64,000 bases of DNA from Ostrinia nubilalis (lineage: Eukaryota > Arthropoda > Insecta > Lepidoptera > Crambidae). Positions 46,103-60,000 of the stretch are shown here, in pieces. The position numbers and the translations under genes were made by a program. The stretch is from NCBI RefSeq assembly GCF_963855985.1, contig NC_087092.1:11346001-11410000 (forward strand). The letters are read 5' to 3'. Within the stretch, counting starts at the first letter, position 1; every line of letters starts with the position of its first letter. A model generated the notes under the pieces. That model ran no database searches and had not been told where the DNA came from. It was given only the letters and a program-made list of their open reading frames with translations.

Positions 46103-46225
46103 TCATCACCAAACATCGTCATCATTTCTGGCACAGGACGTCCACTGCTGTACATAGGCCTCCCCCAATGATTTCCACGACGCCCGGTCGGTAGCGGCAT
46201 GAACCAGCGCCTTCCTTTATAAAGA
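46103..46225 (-). mobile_element. RTE-type LINE 3' end (minus)
   Basis: GGAGGCCTATGTACAGCAGT on minus with codons close to EAYVQQWTS, then an interrupted ATGATG tail; frameshifted. Confidence 0.75.
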
Positions 46226-49200
46226 TTGAGGACGTCGCTTTTCAAGTTTATAGGTATGGAATTCGTATCTACAGCACTTGTTAGGTTTCTACTACTCTAC
46301 GAGAGTCTTAGGAAAGCTTTCAAGAAATATTTTTTCTTGGAAACAATGGAAATATCTACCTTTTTCTTTATTTGATAGTAATACGGAACTATGCTCGCTA
46401 CCCTATTTAAATATTTCTCGAAGCTTCATACTTAACAGTGTCAAATAGGATAAGAATAAGGATAACAGCTAATTAATTAGTTAATTAAGTAAAAGTTTTT
46501 CCTTTTTTTTCGAAATTTAAAAAGTGACTATTTTGGCCAGCCCATTTCAATACTACAAGCTTCATAACAGTGTTACTAGTAGTCAGATAGCAAACCGCAC
46601 TGCCACTAACTCACCTCTAGCCTCTCAAGTCGTGAGCTAAAAGCCAAATGGGTAGTTATGGTCATAATGGTCAACCACACGAGTTACAGCAAGCTTTCGG
46701 AGTATAACTCAGCTGTGGATGCTTTTACGAGCTAGCGTAAAACATCTCGGTGTTTGGAATATTTCGCCAAACCTAACCACTTTTTAATAGGGTCGCCAGA
46801 TGTTCTCTGTTAATTAGGACACCAACGTAATTTGTACACAATTGTTTTTGTACCTTAAAACCTGGGACATTCATTTTAGTTCTCAACATAAAGGCTTGTG
46901 ACCCTTTAAAATTTACTAATGTTCAATTTTGCCTTGCAAATAGTACCCAATTACTTTCCGTATTAAATTAATTTGTCTTTTGACATAATTCTACTAATAA
47001 TAAACCTGTCTTTAATTTGTTGTCCTAAAAACCATCTTAATTAAATAAGCTGCTCAAAGTTAGCAGAGCACAAGATCTCGGAGAAGCTGTAGTTAGATTT
47101 TACTAAAATATTTAGAATATTTAACTAAAACTTTTCAAAACTCAAACATGTTTTGTTTTTTTAAATGGAAAGTTTTATTCAAACGGTAAAATTATGTTTA
47201 CCCTCACGTCAACACTACAACGAAAGGTCATCGATGATTGTATAGAATTAACAATAATGTCTGCAATTTACTGAAGTTCAAACTCCAGTGGCATTGTGAA
47301 CAGCAAACTTTAAATAAAAACAAGTGCTTTAGTAGGGTAGTTCAACATAATACAGGTATAATACAATACGTAAACCAATCGATTACTCTCGGATTATTCT
47401 GATATAAAAATTATTATGATGCGTGCTTAAAACTCTTTAAAAGTATTTTCTTTTAAACTAACTCTTTTAATTTTGCAGCACGATGACTAGGCTTTTAAAC
47501 ACAACCCAAAAAAGCTAAATGGTTATAAAAGTTTACACCTTTTTTTCCATAAAAGGAAATGTAAACGTAGATATTGTGTTTTTATTTCTGTCTTATATTT
47601 TAATGTCCTGAAAATTATTTTTTTATGGTAACCCACATTTTTACGGCTCTGGTTGTACTATAAGTATTCTGCGGCTCAGGAAAGGAATGACACATATTTA
47701 AAAATAAGCGCTTTTCCAGCACCGTATTTTTAATTTGTATTGCATATTACTGAATGTCATGAAAAGCCATAATTATTCACGCTTGCTTAAAAAGGTTTAA
47801 AACATCAGAATGTTAAACCGTTTTCAGTGCAAATTATAAAGCAATTTTTGATGTGGATTAAAATAACTATTAAAATGCAAATTGAAATCCGTTTTGGGAT
47901 CGATCAGCTATTTGGCTAGTCGGCGTCGTTATTGCTTTAATTACAGCAATTTTGATCGAACATTTAACCATATCTCTCGTATTTTCTGTTATAATTGGTT
48001 CAGTTATGTTTTAAATAATATGATTGTGCGTTAATTTTGGAATGGAACGTAACTCACACGTTATTTTGAATACAAAGAATCATCATCATTATCATTTGGT
48101 ATCCACCACTGCAAAGTAAGGAATAGGTACCAGTTTTTTTTTATATTTTACACTAGCTGACCCGACAGATGTTATTTTATAAATTAAAAATAGGTGAACG
48201 TACACTTTTTCCCGAATTTTAATAGTTTCTAAGATATCTTTTCCATTTTTTTTACTTCAGCGGATATTTGAACGTCAAATAGGTCAATAAATAGATACAC
48301 GAGTAGGTAAGCAACACATATCTATCAAATTATTTTTATTTATATGTGTTTTTATGTAAAAAAACATGTAATCATTCATGTGACAACCCTGTCTATTGGT
48401 GGTCCGCATCAATTAACTTTGCAAGCGTTCAATCCAGTTTCAGTAAACAAAACTAATCGACAAACGTACCCCTGACCGCTACAGTTACGGCTTAACCGCT
48501 CATTTTTAACTGTTGGTTTACGCTAAGTGTTTACATTGTGAAGTGTAAACTGAGCTTTTGCGCCACGGTTTCATTCATTATTCGTTATTATAAACTTTTA
48601 GTTATTTATTCTGGTTTGGTTTGATGATTCAAACTTAATAAAGTTTATCAAGCGTAGCGAAATCTTGGGTGAACTTATTTGGAAATTAGGGTTTTTCCTA
48701 AAACAGTTTTCAATAGATTTGTATTAACTGGAAAAGAAACAAGAATGATTTTAAATCTATTTGTATAACTTAAAAAAAACTGTCTCAGATAGTATTAATG
48801 TTAATTTAAAGTAAAACATTTATGATACATAGGATATCCTAAAAATTTATCCAGTTCACTAGAACTATGCAACAAAATATCAACTTCCACCTTCGGCCTG
48901 ATCGTCACATACCATCAGGTGAGATACAAGCCAAGAGCTTCCTCGTTGTGGATAAAAAAAAACAAACCTTATTTCAATTTACCGTATAAGTTTATTTCAA
49001 TTCACTCTATTTTACTGTTATTCGTGCCTGCACTTCCCTTCAGCTTATGTGCTCATTTGATTCTAGCAACATTGTATCCCGAAAAACTAGGATTAAAATG
49101 TAAAATTCAACAAGCCTACAGTGTTGCTGCATCCAAAATATCCCGAACGGATTGCACGACTTTTAAAATTTACGAGTTCCATTCTGACCTTGCTAAGCGG

Positions 49201-49537
49201 CCTCAATTACGCTACACACTAAAAATTTATTCCCTCGGCTAAACTGCATCCATAATTTAAAGCACTCTGTAGCATTTATTCGAAAGAAAAATGCACATTT
49301 CCAACCGTGTGACCTTGCAGGGGCGGTCTAATGGAATGAGTTTTACCACTGCGACTAAATAAATTTAATCTTGGGGAACTGCAGTTAAAAATTAAAAAGA
49401 ATTTCGCTGGGTATTCCTTGAAATATTTACAGAACGTACAAATTTATCTTTTAGCGTGTATTTAGTTTATTTTCCCGCTATTAAATGTACACGTAGCCCA
49501 GCAGTACAGCAATACAGGACAGAAGAATTTACAGTCG
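46226..49537. other. No gene seen; one Helitron end
   Basis: AT-rich. 48153-48185 on minus ends GGGTCAGCTAG with T outside, like the Helitron at 37572-37750; its 5' end is not found. Confidence 0.45.
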
Positions 49538-50832
49538 CACAGTATGTTATGAGACTGTATAATCGGACATTCTCATTTATTTGATGAACCGTATAGAGCT
49601 TAGTTATACAAACATGATAGTAAAACTCCCGTTTGAAAATTCCAAGTAGTTTTCGCGGTATAAAAATTCAAAGTTACCTATTTATTTACTTCAAAATTAT
49701 GCAAAAATATTCTCACTCGTTAACTAATAACATTTAATTCAGAAATGTTATAGTACTTCATAGATTACTTAAAACTACACGTAATAAGCGTATTAAGTGC
49801 TTCGTAAACGCATTCAGTTAATTAGGAAAAATGATTTTAGTGATTTTTGTTTTTATTTTTTTTCTCAATCATACCTTAATATATGCAAACATTTTTAATT
49901 GCAAGATATAGTCTGATATTTCATCTAATTGTATAAAAAAAATCAGCTTTAAATTCCGTGATATATTGCGCCATATAGAATTGTAAATTTCCCATCACTT
50001 TTTGATAGCAATATTTCTTTTGGATGTTTAAATATCATTAGCTCGATTGTACCAAATTATTGTATTGACATTCGATTTACATAGGTTTCAAATCGATGAG
50101 AAAATTATTAAAGGTAGGATAAATTCGACTTCCTAGATTTGTTTACATACTTTTTTAGTTAGTTACTTACATACAATATAAGTTAATATAAGGGTGTTAA
50201 AAAAGAAAAAAGACTCGACTTGAGAACCTCCTCCTTTTTTTGAAGTCGGTTAAAAACAATGTGAATGTGACTTTTTAGAACCTTCAACACTAAGCACATA
50301 ACAGGCGGGATTTAAAACTTTTTAGACATGAATTATTCCTTCCAAAATTGTCGACCCTAGACTCGTAAAAATTTTATTAAGACGTTTTATGTTTTTTCTC
50401 AAATATATCACGGAGTTTAAAGCTGATTTTATTAATACAATCAGATTAAATATCAGACTATATCTTGCAATTAAAAATGTTTGCATATATTAAGGTATAA
50501 TTGAGAAAAAAAATAAAAACAAAAATCACTAAAATCATTTTTCCTAATTAACTAAATGCGTTTACGAAGCACTTAATACGCTTATTACGTGTAGTTTTAA
50601 GAGCTCTATGAAGTATTATAACAATTCTGAATTAAATGTTATTAGTTAACGAGTGAGAATATTTTTGCATAATTTTGAAGTAAAAAAATAGGTAACTTTG
50701 AATTTTTATACCGCGAAAACTACTTGGAATTTTCAAACGGGAGTTTTACTATCATGTTTGTATAACTGAGCTCTATACGTTTCATCAAATCAATGAGAAT
50801 GTCCGTTTATACAGTCCCATAACACACTGTGA
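49538..50832. mobile_element. ~1.3-kb foldback element with ~430-bp inverted arms
   Basis: Arms 49538-~49972 and ~50397-50832 are inverted copies with roughly one difference per 15-20 bases by eye, separated by about 425 bases. The centre includes CTCCTTTTTTTGAAGTCGG, a phrase found in many lepidopteran repeats. No coding frame. Ends near ACAGT(A/G)TGTTATG. Confidence 0.9.
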
Positions 50833-53810
50833 GTCGTTAAGATTTTGTGCGGCAATTTCATAGTTTTGTCAGTTTTGTGCCACTGATAAATTGACATTGA
50901 CAAGCTAGGACTATGTTAGGGGGCAAAAAAAAGTAAGGAAGCTTTTTATTTTTGATACAAAAAAAAACAATTACATAATCGACTTGAGTATGTATGCTCC
51001 CTGGAATTAGTTCCCCTATGGTTTCTCCGTAATGGTGTCCGTTATTCTAATTGGTATAGTTCTGAAAAGTTTCATCAGTGGAGTTTCAGCTGAATCAGTT
51101 TGTAAGCTTTACAAGGAATCCATAATCGAGTTCCTATCGATGCAACTTTGACCTTTGGATCGGTAGCGGCAGCACACATGAGCGGTCCTCACCTTGCGGG
51201 CAATTTTATAGCGCCATCCCCTCTCGGAGTCTCGGGCCTGACAGGTTTATAATATCAGAGGGGTGAAGGTCAGGTCAAGGCCCGGTGCACCGCAAATATT
51301 AATAGTGCATGCGAGGCCGGCTGTCACGTGTAGGCTATTCTAGGTCCACCTCTGGAATTGATTTTACTACCACGTAAGTCTAAAGATAGCAAGATAGTAG
51401 AGGATAGTAGGCAACCACTGACACAATAAAAATTAAAAAGCTTTTTTTATCACAGAACACAATAGGTCCACATAATGATTGTGGATTTGAACATGATATA
51501 ATTTTAAATTATGAAAATAAAGGTCAGGTCACGGTTCACGGTTTTCATTTTATTTTCAGTCTCATTAGTACTTATAGCTTTAGACTTGAAATTATTTATT
51601 GCTGGGATCTCCTTACAAAATGGTTTTGGACAATAGCATCTAAGAATAAGTCGTATTTTAGATTAAAACCTCTTGGTCTTTATCGTCTTTGCAGGTTTCA
51701 TGATGATTGGTGATTTTTACAAATACATCGATAAGTATCTCTCACGTGAGTACAGCATTATCATATTAGCAAAAAAGTAGGGCAACGTACACACACGAGC
51801 GTAAAATTTGTTCCAAGCCCGCCAGCAAGTCCGGGCTTCGTTAGAACATTAATATGTATGACGTCATTTTGTCAACTTTGTACCAAAACAATTCGTGTAA
51901 AACAGAAACGTCGGCTAATTAAAGAATAAAATTGGCTCGTGGAGGCTCTTTTTACGGTCAATCATAAAACTGCCTTTACAGTACAACATAAAGTTACGTA
52001 CCTAGAATTTTTATGTGATTCAGAAGTTTTATTCCGAAATTAAATTCGCTCGCCGCCCGCGGATTTACATGTTTTCGAATGTTCAAGCCGAAATTTTTAC
52101 GACTTTGAAAATAATAACGAAGTGAGCAACAATACGATTCGAAGTTAATCTTGTAAAGTGGGAATCTTTTGATTCGACCGTCAGTGTTAGAGGCATTGTA
52201 AAAAACTCGTTGATTGTTGAAAATGCTTTTGAAATTTGAAAATGTTTCGTGTTTTATTGTAGGAATCTTTTGTAGCCATTTACATTGGATTGCCTAAATA
52301 ACAATACAGATGTTCAAAGCCTGATATTAATTTGGGTATTAAATGAATTTATGTTTAACTTTAAAGGGTTTTTAATGAAATACCTATCCACAAACGCTAT
52401 AAAAGTCCTAACCACACCGATATACAAAATTAATTTACAGTACTTATTTTAAGTATTATCCTCACGGGCAACATTAATAAAGGCCTTAGTTACAAAGTGC
52501 CGGCGTTAAAGATAACCTTCTCCAATATTGGCCAATTTATTAGATTGCTCCAGTGGGTGATAAATGTGCGGCCCCCTTATGAAAGTAGTGTAATTTGGGA
52601 ACACCAGGTATTTTTGTCTCCGTCGATTCTCAAAGTTATTCAATTTCTCAAAGGATTTGGCCTATTTGCGCCAATGTTTAGGATTACGTAGCCCTGAAGA
52701 AAAAAACGGAACCTTTATTTACAGGATTTCTTTGGCCGTATGTTAAAACCTTAATTAATTAACTTAATTGTTACGAGTAATACTCGAGACCTGCAGTCTA
52801 TTGGAGCAGTGAAGAAATCAAACTTCCATGTTTATTTATTTGCTGTTAATGCTGTTAAAAACATATTTGCAGTCGGAAAACTAGCCGCCAGCTACTATAA
52901 ATATGAAGACAACAGTTTTTAATTTCTAGGATTAAATTAAGTTTGTCTATCAATCAGTCAAATCTTTCCGTTATTAAACCCATGTTCAGTACTTTAAAAC
53001 CTTCGATTTTTGATTCCTGTATCCAAATCAATTACATACCTACATTTTTGTACGGAAGCCTCAGTGCATGAATCAAACTCACGCTTGACCAGCTTTTTCA
53101 TTATAGGTCGGCGTGCACAGCGCTCGTAAAGTATAATGCGTCCGCGACGCGATGCCTTGCAATTTTCGCTAAGGCCAAGTTTGCAAATGGTTTCGTGACT
53201 ACAATCTGATTCAATATCTACGTGCAAGTTCTATTTTTGAATCTATTATGCATTCTGATAATTTGTAAATGCATGCAAGTTCTATAAAGTAAGCTTTCAA
53301 TGATAATTACATTTGTACTTGAGATTCTTGTGAATGTTAATACATTCATTGGATTTTCATATACCTTTACCTTTGTCAACGTAATGCATGCATATTAACG
53401 AACACATATTATTTTAATGTACTTATTGCTTACTGTATTTATTCCGAGAATAATATTTATTGCATGGGGTCTACTTGAGTGAGGTAGTGAATTTTTCAGG
53501 TGAAGATTAAATTTTCATCTAGCGTATAAAACCGTTTTTGTAGGCATGCTGCTAAGATATCTACGCACATTCCGAGCTATGAACATTTTCAAAGTAATTT
53601 TAAAACTTTAGCAGTTACATGACTTTTTCAATAGAGGTTCTCTCCATTTTGACTTGTTCAAACAAGTATACATTATCCTGATCGGAAATTGGCCCTTACG
53701 CGTTAACAACAATGTGATGCTAATAACTCAGCAGCTCTCGAGGGTTCATTGTTGGTAAAGGGCAAGTCATTCAGTGTACAAGTGGATGGCCCAAAAGGTT
53801 GGCTCCAGGT
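50833..53810. other. No gene seen
   Basis: 51180-51300 is GC-richer without a frame. 52690-52740 is a fragment of the AGGGTTCCGT repeat. The 77-codon minus frame at 52994-53227 has no known motif. Confidence 0.4.
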
Positions 53811-53931
53811 TAGGGTTACCAGATGAAAAAATCGAAAGTCCGGAGAAAGCCCGATTTTCATGGAAAAATCCTGAGATTTTGTTGCAGTTTGAGAAATTTC
53901 TCTGAAACGTACTGAGCCATTTCAAAAAGTT

Positions 53932-54035
53932 ACATTTTTATTGTTTTTATCCACACTGTGGATTACAGGGGATAAATAAGTGAAAATCAACACTTATTTA
54001 TCCTCAGTAATCCGCAGATAAAACAATAAAAATGT
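53932..54035. repeat. Long imperfect hairpin (~48-bp arms, 8-base loop)
   Basis: Arms include TTATTGTTTT, GTGGATTAC and GGATAAATAAGTG, paired with their complements around AAAATCAA. Confidence 0.8.
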
Positions 54036-54045
54036 GACTTGTTGT

Positions 54046-54101
54046 GCAAAATTACTTCAAGTAGAGAGATACTGCAAAATTACTTCAAGTAGAGAGATAC
54101 T
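54046..54101 (+). repeat. Perfect 28-bp tandem duplication
   Basis: A 28-base unit starting GCAAAATTACTTCAAG and ending GAGATACT occurs twice head to tail. Confidence 0.95.
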
Positions 54102-54606
54102 CAATATTGATAATATTTATTTACTTTGTTTAACTTTTATTTATTTCCACACACATTTACACTATCTTTACAGATTTTTCATTTTAATTAAAGAAATCTT
54201 AAAAATGTAGGCAATGTTACCTATTTCATTAGAAATTCCAAAAAATCCTGAGATTTACAAAATCCGACAGCAATCATCAGAAAAGTCCAAAAATACTGAA
54301 AACGCAGGACAAATCCTGAGATATGGTAACCCTACCGTCCTCCAGGTTGTATCTTTATGAAGGGCGACACCTTCTCACAATGGGAGGGACCGTTGCCTTT
54401 TTCACTTGTTGGTAATAGTTTTTGGATGGGAAGAGTTTTATTGTTGTTCCACTTTTTGGAGCGTTAGATTTGTGCTGTGATTATGAATGAATTTTTAAAC
54501 ATGGCTTGTCCCTTTCTGTTGCTATCGTTTTAAAACTAGTTTTGTTAGTTTTCAACTTTTCTAATGGCGGCTAAAATGACACAACCGCATGGTTTCGTAC
54601 CGCTAA

Positions 54607-55044
54607 GGCCTCAGCCTCGAACTTAGCGGGCAGCGGGGCGGGAGCGGCGGCGGCGCTGGAGCGGGGCGGGCAACGCAGACCCATTCTCGAATCAAGCGGG
54701 CAGCTCGCGCGGCGCTTTAGCGGCGAAGTGTTGTGTTCGGGGTTGTGTTGTCGAGATATTTGTTTTTATTCGCAAACGAAATGTCTGGACAACGGTGACA
54801 ATTTTATTTCGATTCAAATTTATTCCTAACGCTCGATTTAATGTGGGCAAAAGAAGGAGTGCGCTGCCCGCTCGTTGCCCGCTCCCTCGCCGCTGCCCGC
54901 TCGTTGCCCGCTGCCGCCCCGCTGCCGCGCCGCTGTTTTCGAGAACCGGTCTATTTGATTTTACGCATAAGATCCTGCCGCTCCCGCGCCGCCGCCGCCG
55001 CCGCCGCCGCCGCCCCGCTGCCCGCTAAGTTCGAGGCTGAGGCC
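54607..55044. mobile_element. GC-rich 438-bp inverted-repeat element
   Basis: Ends GGCCTCAGCCTCGAACTTAG, continuing CGGGCAGCGGGGCGG, inverted at the other end. TAA lies on both sides (54604-54606, 55045-55047), as for Harbinger-type insertion. The inside has iterated GCCCGCT words and (GCC)n. ORFs here are composition artefacts. Confidence 0.88.
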
Positions 55045-55047
55045 TAA

Positions 55048-56998
55048 GACAGTAAAATGAACATTTTCTACTTTTCCTGTAAGTTAATGGTTGTTTAAAA
55101 TTGTACTAATGTAGGTACTCGAGTACGACTAGTGAGAAAGTTCTTAATGAGCTTTTCTGTATTCAATAAAAACGAATGATGCCAATTATAAATTATGTAA
55201 TATTTACTAAACAAATCAACTGAAGTTCTATTCTTATCAACTTTTATAATGATAGGTAGTAAATTAGAACTAGGAAAAGGTTAAACTTAAAGAGTTCAAC
55301 CGAAACATTTAACCTCGACATTTGGAGTTATAATAATAACTGGTAATATGCCTTGTTGAGCTCTGTCATTACCGGGGTCATGATTGTAATTTGTAAGAAA
55401 GCCTTCAAATTCAGGGTATGAAATGTTAAGTAGGTTTAGGAGTTGACGAAAGTGCTCAGAATATTATTGTCGAAATGTTATTTGGGAACAATTTGAGAGT
55501 CAATTCAGGACAATCTTAGTTAAATTCTGGCAATTTGTTTATTCTCACTAAGTTTGCTTACAAAAAGCTTATAAAGGCTCCAACATAACTTTTCAACTCC
55601 TCAAAAAGAAAAAGAGGGACTTAGACGGACACTCCGTTTGTCACGTCTCTCTGGCGATATTAATTTACTGAGCTTTGCAGTTCCTTGAAGCTGTAAAAGT
55701 CAATGCAATTCAGTTAAAAGCATAGTCTTTTTACAGCAAAATTAAATAAATAAACTGAAAATAGTTAATTAAAAACTTATATTTGAGTGAGATTGTATAG
55801 AAGGCGAGTTTTCCAACTGCAAAGTAAGTTTGTTTCTTAGTTTAATTAATAAGTAGGTAATTATTAATTTAATGGAGTGCAGAGGGAGATTGGGATTGGA
55901 AACTTCAGTGCCTGAGACGGACACACTGTTGACCTCTTCTAGATTTAACCCTATTAGGTGGGTACTTAGTACCTATTTACCCTACATTACAGTTGTAATG
56001 TCAGCCAATAACGTCAATAAGTACAAGTTGGATTGATTCTTCTCATCTTTCTTTAGAATTTCTGTAATCTTTATTTAGTATGTAACTACTATTCACATGA
56101 TTTTCTCCAGTTTTCTCATTACCATTTGCACTTTTTTTGGATTATTGCGTTTACTTTTTTCTTTGATCATTCTATCAAACCCACTTTACTCTAAAAACAA
56201 GTTGTGAGGCATGGGAATAGTCCCTTTTACCCGCTGGGAGAGGGAGAGGTGGCGAATAACCAAAATCGACTTGTAAAATGTACGCAAAGTGCATTGATGA
56301 ATACAAATAAGTATCAGGTCTTATTAAAAAAAGTACCTATAAATACGAAATAAACTTTGCGGTAATCTATGTGTTTTGGTAGAGGTACACAAATTATAAA
56401 ATTACTTACATACATAAAAACTTGAACATTGTGTAAACGGGTAAGATAAAATGCATCACAAAAAGTTATACAACTACAAACGTATAGATTAGTATGTAAT
56501 GGTACAACAACGATCATTCGCATACTGTATCCCTACCCCTACAGGTAAAGTATTACAAGTAGGTTAAGGGCAATTTTGTATAATACCCCGTGGCAAGGGG
56601 ATACCTACGGATGTAATTTGAAAGAACATACTCGTACCTACTAATGACCCTCGATGACCGCACGTCCTCCTGCCTATTTTTAGTTAACTAGGTACCTACT
56701 TTTATTTTGACACAAATCAATCCTACCACTAACGACTCCATTTAGTAAAAGTTATGGTACTTTTAAGGGTTCCGTAGTCAACAAGAACTCATAATTTTTA
56801 CCGATCGTCAGGCCTCAGAGACTCTTGGTTCTAAAAAGTTGCTGTTTCATATGAATCTAGTAGAATGATCTTAAAAAATAAAGGTTCATACTTACACGTG
56901 GAGGAAAAACACATCGTTACTTTACGTGGAGTTTTCCAAGAATTTTGTGGGTGCGTCAATACATCAATTATTATGGATACCCAATACTCAGCTATCAA
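55048..56998. other. No gene seen
   Basis: AT-rich; 56764-56820 is a piece of the AGGGTTCCGT repeat. Confidence 0.4.
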
Positions 56999-57073
56999 GG
57001 CTGGGTTGCACTTTCTTACTTTAACTATAACAAACGTCAAAAGCTACAGTTAAAATAAGGTGGTACAACAGCC
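56999..57073. mobile_element. Harbinger-like element, copy 5 (internally deleted)
   Basis: GGCTGGGTTGCACTTTCTTA and GTTAAAATAAGGTGGTACAA-CAGCC enclose a shortened core; TTA follows at 57074. Confidence 0.7.
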
Positions 57074-60000
57074 TTAAAATGACTAAAATTGATAACGGAA
57101 CCATTCACGACTGGCCCGATACACACCAGTTCTTTTTGATACTGCCCCGCTCCATTCAACGATTGACTCCTATAAAGTTGTATGGCCGTGGGCGTGCGTT
57201 CTAATCTCTATAATTCGCGCATGAGGACCCATAACCATAAAAAATAAGATCTAAAGGATTTTCATGCGTGGAAACTGCTTTAATTATAAAACGTTTCGGG
57301 AATAACGTCTACTCAAGATAAGTGAAGCTTTATACGCCATTTATGCGTCGCAAAGGAGAAAGCCTGAATTACAATTCGGTTGTTTATGAATATAAGCTTT
57401 GAAGCGTTTAATGTCTTTCTATGGGTATTTCTTTCGTTCTATGGGGAAAAATTTGATGAATCAAGAATTCCTTTCTTGAAAATTTAAGACACTTGAGGAA
57501 TCAAGAACATTCCTTTCTTTGTTTAAGACGCATAGCAATAGCTCGAAATAAGTTTATAATTGTATAAATTATGTGTAGTATAATTAGACTTCGAAGACTT
57601 AATTACAGCTTTGATTCAGTAAAGGACGTTGTAATTGCTTATTTAAAAAGTACCTACTCATTTTTTACTCTTTTTTGCCACGGTAATAGAGCCAACTGAG
57701 ACCCGTCTGAAAATTCTTAGCAGACTTTATGTGGTAGGTGCTATTCACTGAACTTCGCTAAATTAAAGTTCACTGCACATTTGGATGCATAGTTATAGGT
57801 CACTGAGCAAGACCTTTATTTTAACGGATTACCTAACCTTACACCTACAAGGACACTTAACTTCAGTGTTAACATTTGACTTTAAAATACATTTAAGTAC
57901 CCCTTTATTTTAATATCGAATAGAGAAAGCCTGGAAGAAAATCCTGGAGTTTACGAAACATAGGCTACTCGTATCACGGGTCGATCGGTTGTTTTCAAAG
58001 GATACACCAATGTTATTTTTTAAACCGGAGCCAGCGTAGGGTGAATCTAAGAGTACCCGACCTCTGCCCGCCCCTCAGGTTTCCCCATTACCATAAAATA
58101 CGGAAGCCATAAAGCGAGCCCGCCAAATTCGGCTCGAGCTTAACATCGATACTATTATAACAGTAAATATGAAAATGAACAAAACCACGGCCGTATACCT
58201 AGAAATGTAAATTCTGAATACATTAATTTAAAGCAGACCGTGTTTCGGTATATTTACATAAATGTATGACGGGTTATTGTCGCTGAAAAAACGTGGGAAT
58301 TGGACGATTCTATTTTTTTGTACGTAAGGCTGAAATTGAAACGATCGGAGGTACAATGAGGATGCCCAGCCGAGCGGAAGATCAATGAATATGTTGTGCT
58401 TATTGCATTTTATTAACATTTGTATCAGCTTCGTATGCCGATTTACACTGACAATCGTGCTCCAAATTGGAGTATTTATTTGTGTTTCCGCAGTCTATAA
58501 ATAGGCTGAGTATTTAAAGGGACTTTTAGGCCCGTATTTCGAAACGATACACTAACATAAATCAAGTCTAAATGTGGAAATTCAAGCAATCAGAGACTTG
58601 ACTCTGTGCTTGAAACTATTACTACTTGACTACTTTTATGAATCGAGTATCATTTCATGAAAGGCATTAGCAACATAGTACCTATTCGTGTCAATAAAAA
58701 GTTAAATAAATGACCTTCCTATAGTAGTATTTGTTGGTTGTTCGCCTTTTCAGTTCCATGGCGACTGTTGATACACACGCAAATCATGAACTTGAATACG
58801 TGTAGCCATAGTCCATATTTAGACTCTTAATACCAAATTAACATGCATAAAAGTTATGAATGTCGCAAGCTTATGTAATATTTCAAATAAATGAAGTGAA
58901 AATGAAGTTTCTACATTAATAAATGAAAAAGCTTGTGGTAAATGTGTCCCAAACAAGAAATAAAAATGGTTGTTGGGATTTTTCCATTAATTTCATATCA
59001 ATCGCATGAGACTTCTCAATAAGTCACTGTTTGGCAATCAGGACTGCCTGTCCACTGCACGCAAATGGATGTAAATCAAATTATTGAAGTAATCAAAATT
59101 AAAAAACATGAAATACCTAGCTACTCAAGCACCTTGGAGAGAGGAGAAACCAAAACCATTGATTTTATTAGATAAATACTTAGGTTAGGTAAACCTGATG
59201 ATTGTCCTATATCATCGGATCATACAGGATGTATATGTATAACAACGCCAATAGACCGTATATCATCGAGACACCCTGTGGTATATAAAAACGCCAATAG
59301 ACTTCAGCAATCATGCAAATAACTCCGACTAAGATTGAAGTAAATAGTCTCAGTCACAGTCATGTGCAGAAAGAAACCTTTGGTTACAAACTGATATAGG
59401 TTAAATCGTGAGATCCCTAACTCGTAACATGAAATAACGCTCACATTGAGTCAACTACGTTCAATTTAAATCACGCGACTTTAATCTGTTCTTATCTATA
59501 AATAATAATTTATTTGTATCTTACTTGGTGTCATTTCATATAATATATGGCTTTCAGTTGGGTCTCTTTTTCACATCAATGTATTGGCGCGAACCATAAA
59601 TAAGTATTGGCATTTCATACAGTCAAAAGTCAACGTCCTCAATTCCTTTTTCCCTATTTATTAAATGCTCATTCCACAAAACAATTTAATAGTTTCAGTC
59701 GAAGAAAAACGCTACAGAGAGAGATGTCGAACGCCGCGTAATCGGCTTTTCTAACGGGAAATATGTTTTCCATCAGTTTGTTACACGGAGTCGAAATTTA
59801 AATGCTTCGGGAATGTTTTTTGCAAACAGGCAAATTGTTCAAATTGAATTTTGAGCCTTGTCTCAAATTTGAATGTGGCTCGATAGTCGGTTAAGCTCCG
59901 CTCCATATCTGGCCGTGATGCCAAAATTGAAACATGCTTGCTCTGAAATATATTTTTAAAGGCATGTTTCGTTTGGAGTTTTTAAGGCATGGCTGTATTG

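Larger units (their letters stand above)
53811..54334. mobile_element. ~520-bp element with AGGGTTACCA ends and a central long hairpin
   Basis: AGGGTTACCA at the left and TGGTAACCCT at the right. CTCCAGGTT occurs just outside both ends, a possible target duplication, though six bases separate it from the right end. Class unclear. Confidence 0.6.

Noticed and set aside
52994..53227. 77-codon minus frame rich in Cys and Arg
   Set aside because: No spacing typical of zinc fingers or toxins, and no start context that stands out.
54795..55047. Arg/Ala/Pro-rich frames
   Set aside because: They are produced by the GC-rich inverted-repeat element; no domain and no conserved start.
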